Assembly (NCBI GenBank): GCA_004026145.2
Contig: CP034993.1
Span: 13,476,290-13,540,289 of the forward strand
Source: Takifugu bimaculatus
Lineage: Eukaryota > Chordata > Actinopteri > Tetraodontiformes > Tetraodontidae
DNA: 64,000 nt
Reading direction: 5' to 3'
Part shown: piece after piece, positions 15,101 to 28,974 of the stretch
Position numbering within the stretch: the stretch's first letter is position 1
Layout: each line of letters begins with the position of its first letter
Notes under the pieces: model-generated
Told to the model about the DNA's origin: nothing
Seen by the model: only the letters and a program-made list of their open reading frames with translations
The model's database searches: none
Program-made: the position numbers and the translations under genes

Positions 15101-16110
15101 CTCGTTTGGGGAGATAGAGGGATAGACATGGGTCGAGAGAGCAACATGGCATTTTAATGGGGGGGAGCAACAGAGGAGAGGTGGTGGCAGGGTTGGATGG
15201 AAGAGGCGCGCGCACGTACGCGGACATGTACACGCAAGTGCAGCCGCATGATTGTGGGGGCTTTTTATCTGAATGATTTCCCTCAATTAGATCTCTGCTC
15301 AGAGTAGGTGAGAACAGACGGCTATCTGAAGAGAGGAGGAGCGAGGAGGGGGCTCAAGCCCACAGATAAACGGAGAGAGAGAGAGAAAGAGTTGATAAGG
15401 TAAACCTTCACCCAAATTGCTTGTTTTTTGTTTTTTAAAAACTGCTTCTTGGTCAGCTTAAACGGCGTGCAAGAAGTCTCCCATCGGAGAGCAGATCCAT
15501 GCGTTCTTACTTTTGAAAAAATTGCCGCCTTGAAAGATTTGTTTACCCACTCAAAATAAGGCAGACGTGCGGCTGAAGCACCAACACTGGCGTCATTATG
15601 TTTATAGTTACTCGTTTCAAATGGTAACAATCAGCGTATGTGTTTTTCACATAGTTTATGAGGTTTTTGATTCAGTTTAATGGCTGAAAGTACACAAAGC
15701 AGGTCAAAATTATAATCAGCTCAGAGAGTCATTGGAAGGTTCAATGTGACATTTGGCTGATTGTGCAAAAGATGTGTCTTTTTTTTTTACCACAATCTGC
15801 AGGCCGACAATAGCGCCACATTATCACACACACAGGATGCAGAGCGTTGAAATATTCCCACTGCTGCCCACTAAGAGCCCAGTGTTTACTCTGTTTTGTT
15901 TTTAATCACAGCAAGTCTAAACTCTAGATGTAATTTTCCACTCTGCATACACCTAAACACAAACACAGACACATAGAATGATCACGTACACATTCACACA
16001 CGTACAGTACGCTACGCTCAGCTCTGCAATTACCCCTCAATTAGAGATAATAACATGACCACTTCCTGACCAATCACCTGCAACGTTGGTATGACTCATG
16101 CGGTGTTGCT

Positions 16111-16162
16111 ACACACACACACACGCACGCACACACACACGCACGCACACACAACACACACT
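16111..16162. repeat. Compound CA/CGCA repeat
   Basis: CA repeats interrupted by CGCACG blocks. Confidence 0.9.
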
Positions 16163-18422
16163 CAATCACACACGGGGATCAGATGGTTTATAAAGTTTGC
16201 GGTGGCTGTAGAAATCACAGGTTATTCTGTGCGACCGCTGTGCTTTGTGATTTTCTCTGCATCAGGCAGGTGGAGCAAAACCTTTCCCTCATTTTATGGA
16301 GACAAATGTTAGCTTTCTGTGGTTTGCTGCAAATGCCGACTGCCGCAGAGACAGTCGCACACGTACTCCCGTGCAGAGGCTCAGTGCAGATGACGCTTCC
16401 CCGAAAAGCCAAAATAACCTTTAGTCTCTCACTAGGGTCCAAGCTTTTTTAGAAAAAAATCCTTTAAAAAAATCAGCCGTACTGATGACGCAGCTGCCTT
16501 TAAACACACGGACATGTTTCCTCCTGCTCTTCCAGTTTGTCCTCTCCTGCTTTTCAAATTTCCAAGCACATCGAAGTGTAAAATAGTTAGCACGGCCTTG
16601 AACAAACCACTAAATATAGAGACTGTTACCTGAAGGAAAGAGGCTGGTATTTAATAACTGATCTTACTCCCAATGCAGTCATTTTCAACTTAAGTCATGC
16701 TTAGGCAAGGAAACCTGAGCCTGAAGGGAAAAAGCCCGCACTACAGCTGAAAAATACACACAGATAATACCAGTTGTTAAATCATTGTGCAACACCATTT
16801 ATACCATTTGTTGAACTTGTATAAGTGAATATTTTTTACAGGGACATCTGTTAAATGACCTCCCCGATTTAAGATGCATCTGTCTGTTTAAAAAGTTAAA
16901 AACTTTAATTCTCCGGGGCCATTGTGGTGGTCTGGCGGTTTTGGCAGCAATCATGTTGCCACAGTATCCCTAGCGCAGCTATGGCCAGGAACTCTTGTTG
17001 CGTAATGTGGCCATTTCTCCCTCTCCATGCTTCCTTTCTCATCTTTTGACCAGGGCACCTCAACCTTAGGCCTACAGGCCATGACTTGCGGTCGCTGCTG
17101 CTCTCTCAGCAGGATTTTACATCACCTGTTGAACAAAGCACCAGCTTTATGTGTGGCCTGGCACTGTTTACTTTGACAGCGCACCCTCCTGCCCACATTT
17201 CTCACAGTCGACTGTATAATATGGGCTGTACTTATCCTTCCCACCTACTTTTCCCAGAGTTATGGGTGATGTTTAGGGATTCTGAGGTGAATAAGGTCAT
17301 GTGCTGTATTAAGAAGCTACAGCATTCTGCCAACATTGGCTAAAGGTTTCATTCCATGGAGCACACAGTGTCTACTTTATTTTTTGAAAATCTGTTGTTT
17401 TTCTGAACTTGCCAGAGTCTTACAATCCAAACATCTTGGTAGAGTCCAACAAATGTACTTTTTCCAGGAAGGGGAAACACGGCAAGTCCTCAGTTCAAGA
17501 AGTGTTATTATTGACTTGGAAACTGCAAGATTTGCCACTCTGTAGTGACTAAATTAAGATCGTTCTTAAACCAAATTGAAATTTAAAAAAAACTATCTCA
17601 ATGAACTAATCAGATCACACAGATGTTGTGTACTGTAAGTGCATAATTACTGTCATAAACCAGGGAAAATCCAAACAGGGGTCCTTTCCTCTTGCTCATT
17701 GGATCACAGTCATATGAAACATTAGCGGATTGACACTATCACACCAGTTATCTGGCTGAGCCCCTTTCACACATAATTACAGGCTTTTATTTCCCCCTGC
17801 TGAGGGAACAGGTGCACGGGGAGAGAGTGAATAGTCTGGGCCCACTGTCTCCTTGGGCTTATGGCCTTTTCCTGACTCTGAGAGGCCTGAACTGACAGAG
17901 ATAGGGCTGCAAGCCAATGCTGATAAATCACTGTGAACATGTAAATGCCTCCGCATTGCATTCCACCAAAGAACGAAAGGGCCAAATGGTTACGAGTTCC
18001 TTTTGCTTTCTATTTGTGTTGTTTAAACCCTGCTGCCTCCTCCTACCTAAACACACATACATGTGTTCTCTACTTTGACTGCTTTCCTGTCTTTTTTTTC
18101 TCCCTCTCTGCTCTCCCAAGAAGTTAAATGGCATAATTTGAGGAAGAATGTTCCTGGAGTTTCCTGTGAATTCTACCATTAGTCATTCGAATGACCCCTC
18201 TCTTCCTCCTTGCTCTCTTTCTTGTCACAAGCAGGAGCGTTGCTGCAGAATGATGGCCGCACTGGAAGGAGGGTGGCAAATAGGAACCAGAGACCCACAG
18301 AGAGGTGGAAACTGCCCCACTCAGTGGGGTGCAGAGGTAGGGCCTCACTACTTACCCCCTGACACTGAGCTGTTAACTGGAAAAAGTGGGGGAGAAGATG
18401 TGCAGAGTTGAGTAGTGGATGA

Positions 18423-18457
18423 GTGTGTGTGTGTGTGTGTGTGTGTGTGGGGGGGGG
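18423..18457. repeat. GT microsatellite ending in a G run
   Basis: (GT)13 directly followed by about nine G. Confidence 0.95.
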
Positions 18458-21400
18458 TGTACAGCAGACTGAAGGCAACTCAGAGAGCAAGAAAGTTTAC
18501 ACTAGCTGCCAACATAATGGCTAAAATTAGTTGTTTATGTTCCTTTCAACTCTAATATTTAAAGCAATTATTTGCTTTTACAGAACACTTACCACGCTGG
18601 CTGCTTGCCTACGATTTATCCGAACCAGTTAGAGAATGAGACCAGAAGAGAATGGGGCTGCTACGCTGCTACACAGTTGTGACAATTATGCACGAATAAA
18701 CATCGCCGACTTGGGATAAACTGTGCTTTGCTGTGGGGAGCGTGCAGTTGGCGTTTTGTGGAGGCAGCAGAGTCAGGGTTGTATGCAAAAAGAAAACAGA
18801 CGCTGACAAATTTAACTTGAAATGATGCAACTTGTATCTGGAAATAGATTCAGGAATCTGAAACCAATTATTTACAAAGGAGATTTGGAGGGTTTGAGAG
18901 TTTCAGCAGATGTTTTTGTAACTTGTGATTGACTCTAGAAAGGATTATTATTAGCAGGTCCACTCAGAGTTTTTTTTCCCCAGTGTAACTCTCCATGGAA
19001 CAGGTAATTGGCAGACCTTGCTCCATTACTTTCCAAACATTTACGTTAAAATAATTGGTTCACTGGTCATGAGGTGTAACCTTGTTCCTGTTGACTATGT
19101 ACATGGGAGTATATGGAAAAATGAGGTTACTTTAGGAAATATGTGTGGACACTAATCCTAACCCAGGTTGAGGAGCTCCTTCAGTTGGTTTTTATCAGTT
19201 CCTACAACCCCTGATGTTGTCCATCGCAACACCCTGAGCTTCTGCACTTCCACCCCCACATCAAAGGCCATCAATCTCCCACAGTACAGGGGGAAAGGCA
19301 AATATTTACAGAAGGACTGACTCCCCATAAATCTGTAGTAGGGGAGAAAGAGAGAACACGATACTTACCCTACTCTTCCAAACCTCCACCCCCATCCCGT
19401 CCGTCCAAGTCCCTCAGCAGTCCTACATCTTGACGGCAAGAGGAAGCTTTGGGAGGCCACAGGAACCAGAAGAGGAAGAGAAAAGGAGGTCTGTGGCAAC
19501 ACCAGTAAAGACGATGACAAGGACTGAAAAACAGCGTCCCACACACATAGCCATGCATGGCCAGTGGAACAAAAACACACTTGTAAACACAGAGAAAGAG
19601 CTCAGCAACACACACACCAAGAACACAGCAGTGGGACACCTCGTCTGGACGTTTGATTTACGGTGACTCTCCATTCCACTCGGGCAAGACTCTAGAATAT
19701 CAGCAAGTATTTATGTCCGTTCTCATTTAAAAACAATACAGCTCGCCGTAATAAAGAAAGGAACGCTGCACTGAAAAGTCAGGGTTAAGAGGTCAATTGA
19801 GAGAGAAAAATTGAGGGGATATGAGATCTTGAACAAAACCTGTCTAGTTGGTGAGACTCAGAGTTGATGAAGTTGACACAAAGTCTCGAAAACTGTGAGT
19901 AGCAGAGTTTATTCAGTGTTTCCTGCTGCACACGTGGCATAGAAATCTGACAGCCTCCAAAGATGAAGAGCGAAAGAAAACAAATTACATTTACAATTTC
20001 AAATGCAATGCAAATTCTCTGATGTCTTCAACAGCATGCTGAGGCCTTTAATACTGCTTTAATGGACAAAAACCTAAAAGTTAGCTTTGTAACTATGGAA
20101 ATCTGGGGAGTTCATTTATCTTGACCAGCTATTACAGACTATAAAGTCAGCGAGAGGTTGCCATGAGAAGCAAGGTTAACAAATGGGTGTTACAAATGGA
20201 GGATCTTGATCACTTTCCTATAATAAGCCACGTGTATCTATCTACCGAGTCAGCTGTTGGATCAGGACAAGGGATTTAAAGGGGATTTGCAGCATTGTGC
20301 ATGCCCCTACGGACTAACTTGTTAGTCCCTTGGGTGAGTCGCATTGATCTCTGGGCAGAGACTGGGTCCTGTTCCCCTGACAGACTGATTGATTGACTTT
20401 TTCTTAGTCCAAGAGAGAGCTGCACACGGGCAGATAGAGACACATCAGTGTCCTTGGTGGGGGGGTTTATCTCTTTATACGTGCAACATGTCAGTGAGAA
20501 TGCAGAACTGTGAGGACAGGCATAATTTGTGGGTCAAATTGCGTGGCCACACAAACATGCACAGGCAGTGCATGGATCACACACATCAGCTGAGAGCATC
20601 ACCGCTGTCTGCGCCACAGCTGCCATATTCATGAGTGGGCTCTGCATTGAGCTGCATTATCATGGCACACATCTTGCCTTTGTCCTGGTCTTTGTTGGCT
20701 TTCGAGCCCACCTGTGCTCTTTCTCAAATGTCATGTCTCCACAGATCCTGTATTTTGAGCATGTGTGTCAATAAACTCAGATGCAACATTATGAAGGCCT
20801 GTGGTACATTGATTTATATGTGTGGCCTTGAGCTTTGTTTCTCCTCTCCCCTTCACACTCTGGTCGCTCTGGGTTGTATCAAATACCTTCCTTAAGTTTT
20901 ATGCGCATTGTCATATTTACTTTTTTAAACATTTTCTTCCCTCTTCCTTTTCCTTCATTGACCGGTTTGTTCTCCAGATAAGGGGTGGGGTTTGGAGGGA
21001 TTGAGATGTGCTGGGAATGGGTACCTAATTGCTTCTTACTGATCCAAATAGCACATCATAGGCAGCAGCACTTCAGTGGACTTCAGAAGAGATCCGCTCA
21101 GTTGAGCCTGTTCATTACCCTGCTGACCCCCCAGCACGACCCCTCATGCGCACACATATTACGCACACACCTCCACCCCTTTACCTACCCTGGGTCATTG
21201 TCTCTGGGGTTTAATTGGAGCGATGTTCCTCATTGTGAGCCAGCTCAATGGCAGTGGAGGGCTCCATTGTCAGGCTGAATGAGGGCAGGAGTGTTCATTA
21301 GGTGAGCCTGAATAAGGTCTTCTGGAGGTACGGTACTGAGAGCTGGGGGCTGCCACAGACCATCAGGGTGGGTGAAACTGTATGTGTCCCTTGCCTCTCT

Positions 21401-21717
21401 GTCCTCACAGCTTCCATGCTCCTCTTCTGTAGTCTCCTCCTCTCAACACTCTGACGCTTGGCCTTGAAAGGCAGCAGATGCATTTGTTGGAAAGGTGGGC
21501 TTTGTTTGTGCCTGGATGATGAATCTTATTGGGGCAACAGAAAGACCGGCATCAAAGACGGACCAAAGAAAAGCAAAGACCACCTCCTCTGATGGAAGGA
21601 GAAAGAGAACCGATGAGCCTTGGCCTGGGAGATGTTTCATCATTCCACAGCCTGCATTTTAGACACCAATCCTCTCTGGTGGTCCCAACCAAAATACTGC
21701 ATACAAATACTGCCAAA

Positions 21718-21850
21718 AAAAGGGATACTTCATTGATCCCTGTTGGAAATATTCTTTACACTTTCCTTAACCCATAGTGGTCAGGAAACTGGTTCAGCTG
21801 CAGCGTAACACCTCCTGCACCGCTTCGTCCTTGACATTAACTACATGGCC
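21718..21850. repeat. Relic of a dispersed teleost repeat (TTCATTGATCCC motif)
   Basis: ACTTCATTGATCCCTGTTGG followed by AAATATTCTTT and TTAACCCAT is a diverged version of a widespread fish repeat end (TTTATTGATCCC...GGGAAATTCTTT). No coding remains. Confidence 0.45.
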
Positions 21851-24800
21851 ACCCTGCAGATGCCACAAATGCTAAATAAGCAGGGTAGCTTGTGCAGAAG
21901 CTGGATTTAAAAAGAAAAAAGGAACCTTGGCAGTGATGAAAAAGATGGCTGTCTGTGCTGAAATGACAGGCTTTAGAAAAGGGAGATTTTTTATTCCCTC
22001 AAAATTGTTAGGCCTTCTAAATGAGCATTCATTACCATGAAAACGTCTGGGATTAATGAAAATACAAGGATTCAGGTGGGCATTTCTTACTGCTGGAACA
22101 TCCACACTGGCGACATCCACCCTGTTGATTACGTCGGATTAAACATTCAAAAACATTTCTGTTTTCCTTTGATTTTCTTGAGAAAATTGCTTGAAAAATA
22201 TAATCCCTAAAGAATAAAAGTCCAATCAACTACATTCTAATTGACCTTATAATGTTCAATTTACCAGAAAAAAGTGAACACCCTCTACTTCCAGTGTGGC
22301 CAAGAAGTTGCGATGGAAACCTTTAAAGTAGAAATTCAATTCCAGCATTTGCTGCAACTGTTACTTTTCTCTTTCCAGACTGCTGCACTGAAACATTTAA
22401 GCTGCCACAGCTCTGACAGGCTTTGGCAGAACAACGTCAGCCAGTACTCAAGCCTCTGCCAGTGGCTGAAAGCTCTGTTGTCAGCATGGCGTGCAGCCGG
22501 TCGACGTCTGTGTGACAGACCCCACTTTCATATTGACCAGAGCTCCTTTGCCTGCTCCCTGCCCAGCCGCTGATGTCATCTATCCTCCACCGCACACACA
22601 TGGATACATGCAAACTCATGCATGAAATGTCAATGTGCTTCCACTCTACTTCAGACACTACCTTCCGCTGATTGTTACTCTTACTAAGCAAAAACAATTC
22701 CAGACATCTTATTCATAATATTAAACACACATAGCCGTGTTTACACACAGCCCCAAACTCACATTTAGCGCTAATTAATCTGACATCATCCGAGTGGTGT
22801 GTAAGGTTGCGCTGACCTTTGTTTATGCAGAAAGCCAAGTCTTGGAACTGTGTTATTGCTCCCTCATACAAACACGTTACTAGTCCTTAACAAGGGTGTG
22901 TTCAGGTTTCTGAAACAGGATGGTTTACCTGTCTCGCATCTCCTCTCTGCAGCTCCCCTGACCGCCAACAGACGCCCTTTCCCCTTCTTGCCGTATTTAT
23001 TTTTCTGTCTGAGCAGCTCTGCATGGACATTGTAGCGTCTGCACTCTGCATGGGTTGTCACGTTTGGTTGAACAGAGCACTCGTTGCCACACAGCAGATT
23101 CAAACACATGCATAATGCAGACGCATGAGGATGTATGTAGACGGCACCGTCATGGCAGGTAGCTCTGCCACCCACATTGTCCTGGCCTATGCGGTCACTT
23201 ACACGGGTTTGGCCTGCAGTGATATTTGAAGTAATCAGACAAACCTGATCCTCATAGAGAGAGCACGCTGGTGTTAGTCTCCATTCTCAATCCCCAGCGA
23301 GAGTCTCCTGTCTCTTCCTGTTTAGCCTGGGCGTCTGCCGCACATAAACACACTGGGGGCCCTTTACTCAACACTATGGGGATACATGGAGATATGCGGC
23401 ATGGAGGCATGAGTCATGGTTTCAATCCCACAAGAAAGCCACCTCAGAGTGGCTGTGAAAACTGAAAGGAAAGGGTACTGCAGAATGATGATCCCCGATC
23501 TAAACTCACCCAAAACCAAACAAGCCTTTCTTCTGCGTTTCAGAGCACCATTGGAACATCCTCACAAACACTTGATTTTGTTTTGATGAAGTGAGCATAA
23601 GATCCAAAGGGAAAGGGGGAATTATGGTTTGAAACGTTCCTGCACTGAAATCGTATTAAAAGAAAAAAGTAGGATTCAAAATTTCATACAAATGAACTTA
23701 TTTAAAATTCAATTATTTTTGTATGGCATGATAAAATACAGTAAAGCAATTAAACTTTACATATCTAACAAGTCATGACAGGTGCATATATTGCAATCAT
23801 ATTCCTTTTTGCAATGTTTTAAGCTTATTTACCAGTGCCACCAAGTGGGTGTTCTCCTGTTCCCTTAAATGACACACCTGATACTATGACAATAGTGCAA
23901 CTGCAGTGTAACTGTGCAATGTGTGCACGGATACACAAGGGCAACCACAGATTGTCGCTTTGAAAGATGGAGCGGAAGGATGACATCCCTGTCCTGACTC
24001 CTGCTGTGATCACAGGGACGGATCTGGTCGGAGATAATGAACTGAGGAGACAAACCCGGTGTCACCGCTCCCAACAACCCTCTCATTTTTGACATGGAAG
24101 AAGACCGCTATGACACCAACTGCAAGGAACTGGAAGAGGGACCACACAGCAGGACCCGAACCATTCAGCGTGAAAAGCTAGTTACGGTCTGAGAATGATA
24201 AGAGGTTATGGTGAACATAAACTGAGGCCTGTCTCTCTCAACTGTGATAATATCCCTTACTTTTGGCACGTACTGTTCAGCTGCAAGGAGGACATTTTTG
24301 GTTTTTCATAAGAGTTTCCCAGCCGCAAAAAAAAAATCGAACCAGTTGTTACGGTTTTTGGTCTTCATGAAGTTTTAAATATTTTACTGTTCCAAACAAT
24401 CTTTAAAAACCAAACCAAAGGGGGCCGCGGCCACTTTGATAGTACCACAGAAATGATGTGATATACGACAAGAGACTCGGCACTCGTGTCACATGTGCAA
24501 CAGAGAACCCCATCTATGGCATGTGTGTGAAATTGCACGCATTTGCTTTCATGTCGGCATGTTTCCATGTGTACGTGCTTGAATTACGGCTGAAGGGACT
24601 TGGTTACACTTGTCGCCGTGAGCGCTGTGAGAATGTTTCACAGGCTGCTGTGTAAAGTTCCCCCGATTTGTTTGTTTGCTCTTCCTGAGTACCATAAAAA
24701 CTCGGGGACAGGCAATTGGCATCACCCTGTTTACATGCCGAGGCTGTGACTACAGGGAGATGAAGCAGAGCATGTCTGGAGAACAAATGTTTCCCCACAC

Positions 24801-27616
24801 TAACTCACCACAGAAGACCACGTATTAGAGCAGCATGAGGAGTCTGACGTGTGAATAAGTAGCTGCGGTGGGCCTGGGGAGTAAGAGATCCCACGCATCA
24901 TGAGGATCTGTGACAAGACAGCTTCATCTCTCCTGCTCTTTCAGTCTCACTGTTCCCACCGAGTCCTGCTTTAACCACATCAAACACATCACACGTTTTG
25001 ACAAGAGGAGGTGATAAAGTGAGAATGACAGGGACAAGTATGGAGGGGCTGAAATGATGACAAAAAGATACTGCACACATCGCCCCCCAGAGTGGGTTTC
25101 CTGCCTGCAGCAGTGTCATCTGGCGCTGAACACTGAAATTCAGAGAGGACTGTGGAGGTGCGGCCTGTACAACAGGGAAGGTGGGAGTCCAGCTGGGTCC
25201 TATTAGGGTCAGACCACATGTGCCCACAGGGGGTATGGTGGCAGACCAAGGGGGCAGGAGGGAGCTGAAAGGGCAGCGGCAGAGGAAGTGCTAAGAGCGA
25301 TGGTCCTAAACCTTGTGAGGCTTTATTAGGCCTGTCATCTGCTCCTCTCAATGGAGCCGTACACACTCACCAAAACTGCTGCCACCCTACCTCACACCCC
25401 TGCACCCCCAACTACCTAACTATCGCCTGCCCTGAGGCACTGCCAGGGCAAACCAGTATAAAACCATTAAAAGGAGCGAGACGGGCCTAGACCACCCAGA
25501 CACACACACATATACACACACAAACACACCCATAATGGCTACCAGGAGGAGGCCCCAGCATGAGAGCTGCAGCTGGAAAAGGAGAACAACACACACACTC
25601 ACTCTCACAAACACACTCGTTGAGATGTAAATGCAAATGGGGAGAAAATAATAGCATCCTGCAAACACTGAAATCTGGTGCATATTAAACAAAGACCTTT
25701 GAATTTATTCATTCAAATGTCAGAAACACGTGTGAGAAAATTCCTTTAATTTAATTGGTGTCATTTAGAGACACGGGGAAAGCAAAATAGTGACATCTGT
25801 ATCTGCAATGCTGGTGTATAAATGTGTCACAATCATCTGCGGCAGTAGTTGAGATAGGTAGGCATCGGTTGCTCACATGTGTTTGTGTGCAAGTGAGAGA
25901 GTAAGAGAGAAAGTGGACATCAGATTGTGCTCATGCATGTTTATTAAGTGCATTCTTAGATCTGTGTGTAAGCATACATGTCACAGTTCTGGCATATCTG
26001 ACATGCCTGCAGGCGCATCTGTCCCCTTCTATCCTGCAACCCGTCCCTCTATCAACCCCTGAGAGCAGCCTGGTGGAATCTGAGTCCTTCCTGAAATGCT
26101 GACAAGCACCATGACCTGATGCAAAGGCCCTTTTTGGGCTGATGACGGTGACACTCATGAGCAGATGGCCAGTGAGTATTATAACGGCAAGATGATTGTC
26201 TGGTATGCACCATTGAACTCAAGGTGAGGCCACCATACACTCCTCAATTATAGGTGACCAATAAACAAGTTATCGCTCCAAAATAAATACGTAGTGAGCA
26301 GCAGCTGAAGGCGTGTTTGCTCACAGATAGAAGAGCTCTCGTCCCTCTCGTTTTGCCACTCCCTCATCCAGGTCACGCCGCTACGGTAAAAGCAAGTTTT
26401 AATACTTCAGCCATTCAGTCATTAAGGCCCTTCATATGGCCAATCCCTGCACTTCTCTTGGCTCGTAAAAAATAATATTTGTCTTTCCACCTGCACTGTG
26501 GCCCAGAAAGCCTTTATGTTTTATTCCAGTCCGAGCAGTAAAACCCAGTCTGTTCCTGTGGCAAATCCTCTTCTTTTCCCTCGTGTGTGTGTGTGTGTGT
26601 GTGTGTAAAGAGGTAAATGATCACAACTGGTCTTATAATGTTTACAAAGCACTCAGTCGGTCTATGGTCTGAAAACGTCCTATTAATATTTTTTAGCTTT
26701 CTTCTGTGCTTGTGTGTTTTTCTGTTGCTCAACGAGCAGAAAAGATTTTTTCCTTTTAACAAAGGCTTTGATAAAAGAAGCAGCAGAGATGTTTTGGTTG
26801 TCTTTTATGTCGCTCGGCTGCGTTACAACTGCGCTTTCAACTGAACCACAAGATTTGTTTTGAACTTCAGTCGCAAACTTGGTTCTAGATGGCAGCAAAA
26901 AATAAAGAAAGAAATACATAAAATGTTCTGCACCTTGAGTGTGGAATAGCAAATTCAGGGATTCAGATCCCACACTGTAGTAGGACAATATCAGCAGGAG
27001 GAAGTGATGTTCCGCAATAATTGCAGTTACAGTACGTGAGAAACCTTCACCGCCACATCCATGCAGCTAAAGTGGGACATTTGATTGGATGGTATGGTTC
27101 TCACAAGATCCTGATGACAGAGTTACAAGAACAAATCTGAATGATCCCATTAATCTCAGTGCTTTGTTGTTGTCAGGATAAATTACACATATGATCCCAA
27201 AACACTGACCCACTTATCAAGGGTTTGTCCATTTCCTCTCGGTTTATGAGACGCTGTTTGTCTATCATAACCAATCAACAAACCCGTAAAAACATCTGTC
27301 CAATCATATTTGATGCGCGGTGATAATGTTGGGACATACCGATAGCATGTGACTCAATACTAAACTAAACAACTAAAATTTTCTCTTTAATCAGTTCAAT
27401 CCCGTTAAAACTGGAGATTTCGTAGACATGAATAAATTATTAATAATTCCTAAATGTTGAAATCTTCAACTACTCCAGAGGATTTAAATGTTATTTTTAA
27501 ATGAAACAAATATTTAATACTATCTAATCGTGGGTTCACATTTACAAATGAGAAAATCTTCAGTCCTTTCCTATGTTATTGAGTTTTTTAAATGTGAAAG
27601 TCATTATTCATTTTGA
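21851..27616. other. Intergenic, no gene seen
   Basis: Nothing recognised. Around 24030-24180 there are two adjacent plus-strand frames of 35-48 codons with protein-like wording (PNNPLIFDMEEDRYDTN), of unknown meaning. Confidence 0.5.
26584..26607. repeat. GT microsatellite
   Basis: Twelve GT units. Confidence 0.95.
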
Positions 27617-27678
27617 CCTCAATTTGTCAGTGCCAATATATATATATATATTGCGGATATGGCACCGACAAATTGAGG
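27617..27678. repeat. 18-bp inverted repeat around a TA tract at the LINE 5' end
   Basis: Left arm 27617-27634 and right arm 27661-27678 are reverse complements at 17 of 18 positions. The loop is a TA tract (27635-27652) and a short GC step. The right arm belongs to the LINE coding sequence, so the left arm is an inverted copy of the element's truncated 5' end. Confidence 0.8.
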
Positions 27679-28133
27679 AAGTGGCTGATATCGAGAACCC
27701 CTACCAGTGGCTGGAAAAGGCCGGACTGAAAGACAGCACAGAGGCACTAGTGATGACTACACAAGAACAGGCCCTGAAGACCAGAGCAATAGAGGCCAGG
27801 GTCTACCATACCAGACAAGACCCAGGTGTAGGCTGTGTGGAGACGCCTCTGAAACAGTCCAGCATATCACAGCAGGGTGCAACATGTTGGCAGGCAAGGG
27901 ATACATAGGAGTGGCATAACCAGGTGGCTGGCATAGTGTACAGGAACATCTGCACTGAGTATGGACTGGAGGTCCCAGGGACCAGGTGGGAGACACCCCT
28001 GAAAGTGCTGGAGAACAAGCAGGCCAAGATCCTGTGGGACTTCCAGAGAGAATGGGGTATGAAGGCAACTGTGGTCCTAGTAGTGACTGGGACACTAGGG
28101 CACAGAACCCTCAGACTCCCAGGCCTCTGGTAG
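27654..28133 (+). pseudogene. Decayed 3' fragment of a LINE with RLE-type C-terminal domain (R4/Dong/Rex6-like)
   Basis: Conceptual translation gives the C-terminal region of a non-LTR retrotransposon polyprotein. Frame 3 encodes ENPYQWLEKAGLKDSTEAL and runs to about 27820; a frameshift then leads into a zinc-knuckle CRLCG...H...C (about 27826-27890); a stop at 27917 and a second shift return to the first frame, which reads EYGLEVPGTRWETPLKVLEN, AKILWDFQ, then MKATVV and ends RLPGLW with TAG at 28131. In intact relatives the catalytic PD...DxK endonuclease core follows WDFQ; here WDFQ joins directly to a later segment, so the core has been deleted. The element is 5'-truncated and flanked by TA tracts. 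The LINE assignment is firm; the clade is from memory and less sure. Confidence 0.75.
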
Positions 28134-28160
28134 AGGACCCAAGTCTGAAGGAAGGAGGCA

Positions 28161-28181
28161 CTATATATATATACATGAATA

Positions 28182-28220
<39 letters not shown>

Positions 28221-28222
28221 TG
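28161..28222. repeat. TA tracts and CATGAATATA inverted repeat at the LINE 3' end
   Basis: After the LINE stop come two TA runs (28161-28173 and 28185-28217). CATGAATATA at 28174-28183 is mirrored by TATATTCATG near 28213-28222, so the second tract can fold as a hairpin. Confidence 0.75.
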
Positions 28223-28957
28223 TGCAGAGCACTTAATATGAAATAAATCTATGGTGACAAACAAAAATATCCACCAATCCATGGAATTTCTGATTCCCTA
28301 TCCAGGGCATGATGGATCTCAGTTGCCACCCTTCCATTAATCAGATGCTTTCAATGCAACTTTATTTATTTCAATTGTCTCTGGCCAGAAACCCAGATTC
28401 TGCTCCACAATCAAGCAAACATGCTGAGGGAAAAATTCCCTTTGAACAGGAAAAAACCCGGAGCAGGACTCATACAGGGACACTATCGCTTCCCAGTGGA
28501 TGTCTTTGAGCTAAGACAGCCAGGTCGTGTGCACAGAGACTGAGCTATTGTTTTCACCTTTCCGTCTCCGATCCCTTTTCTTTTCTGTCCTGCAGGCATG
28601 TGTAACAGAGACCTGACTGACAGGTACTGACAAGCACAGGCACCGAATCGGCTGTAAATGAAGACTGTCGAACAAAGAACTTGACCTGCTCTCAAGCTGA
28701 GATTAACACTGTGATAGGGAGAAGAAAAAGCCTCCTATCACAGATAATCATGGCTTTCAAAAACACGCCGCAGAGTGGAATGACCCCACTGCTGCAGCCA
28801 TGCGATTTCTTTGTCACTCACGCCTGACAGAGTAAATACAGCCCATATTCTTTTCATTAGAGTGTAGCTTAATATGACAAACTGGATTCAAACGGAACAA
28901 TAACCGTCACATTCCATTATACTTATTTATGCACAAATTTATCAGATAATTGCCTTT

Positions 28958-28974
28958 AAAAAAAAAAAAAAAAA
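28958..28974. repeat. Poly-A tract (A17)
   Basis: Seventeen A in a row; no retrocopy or SINE body is recognisable upstream. Confidence 0.9.

Larger units (their letters stand above)
12132..21717. other. Intergenic, no gene seen
   Basis: Contains GT/CA repeats and short chance frames only. 12650-12920 and 18990-19110 are candidate non-coding conserved stretches by eye. Confidence 0.5.
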
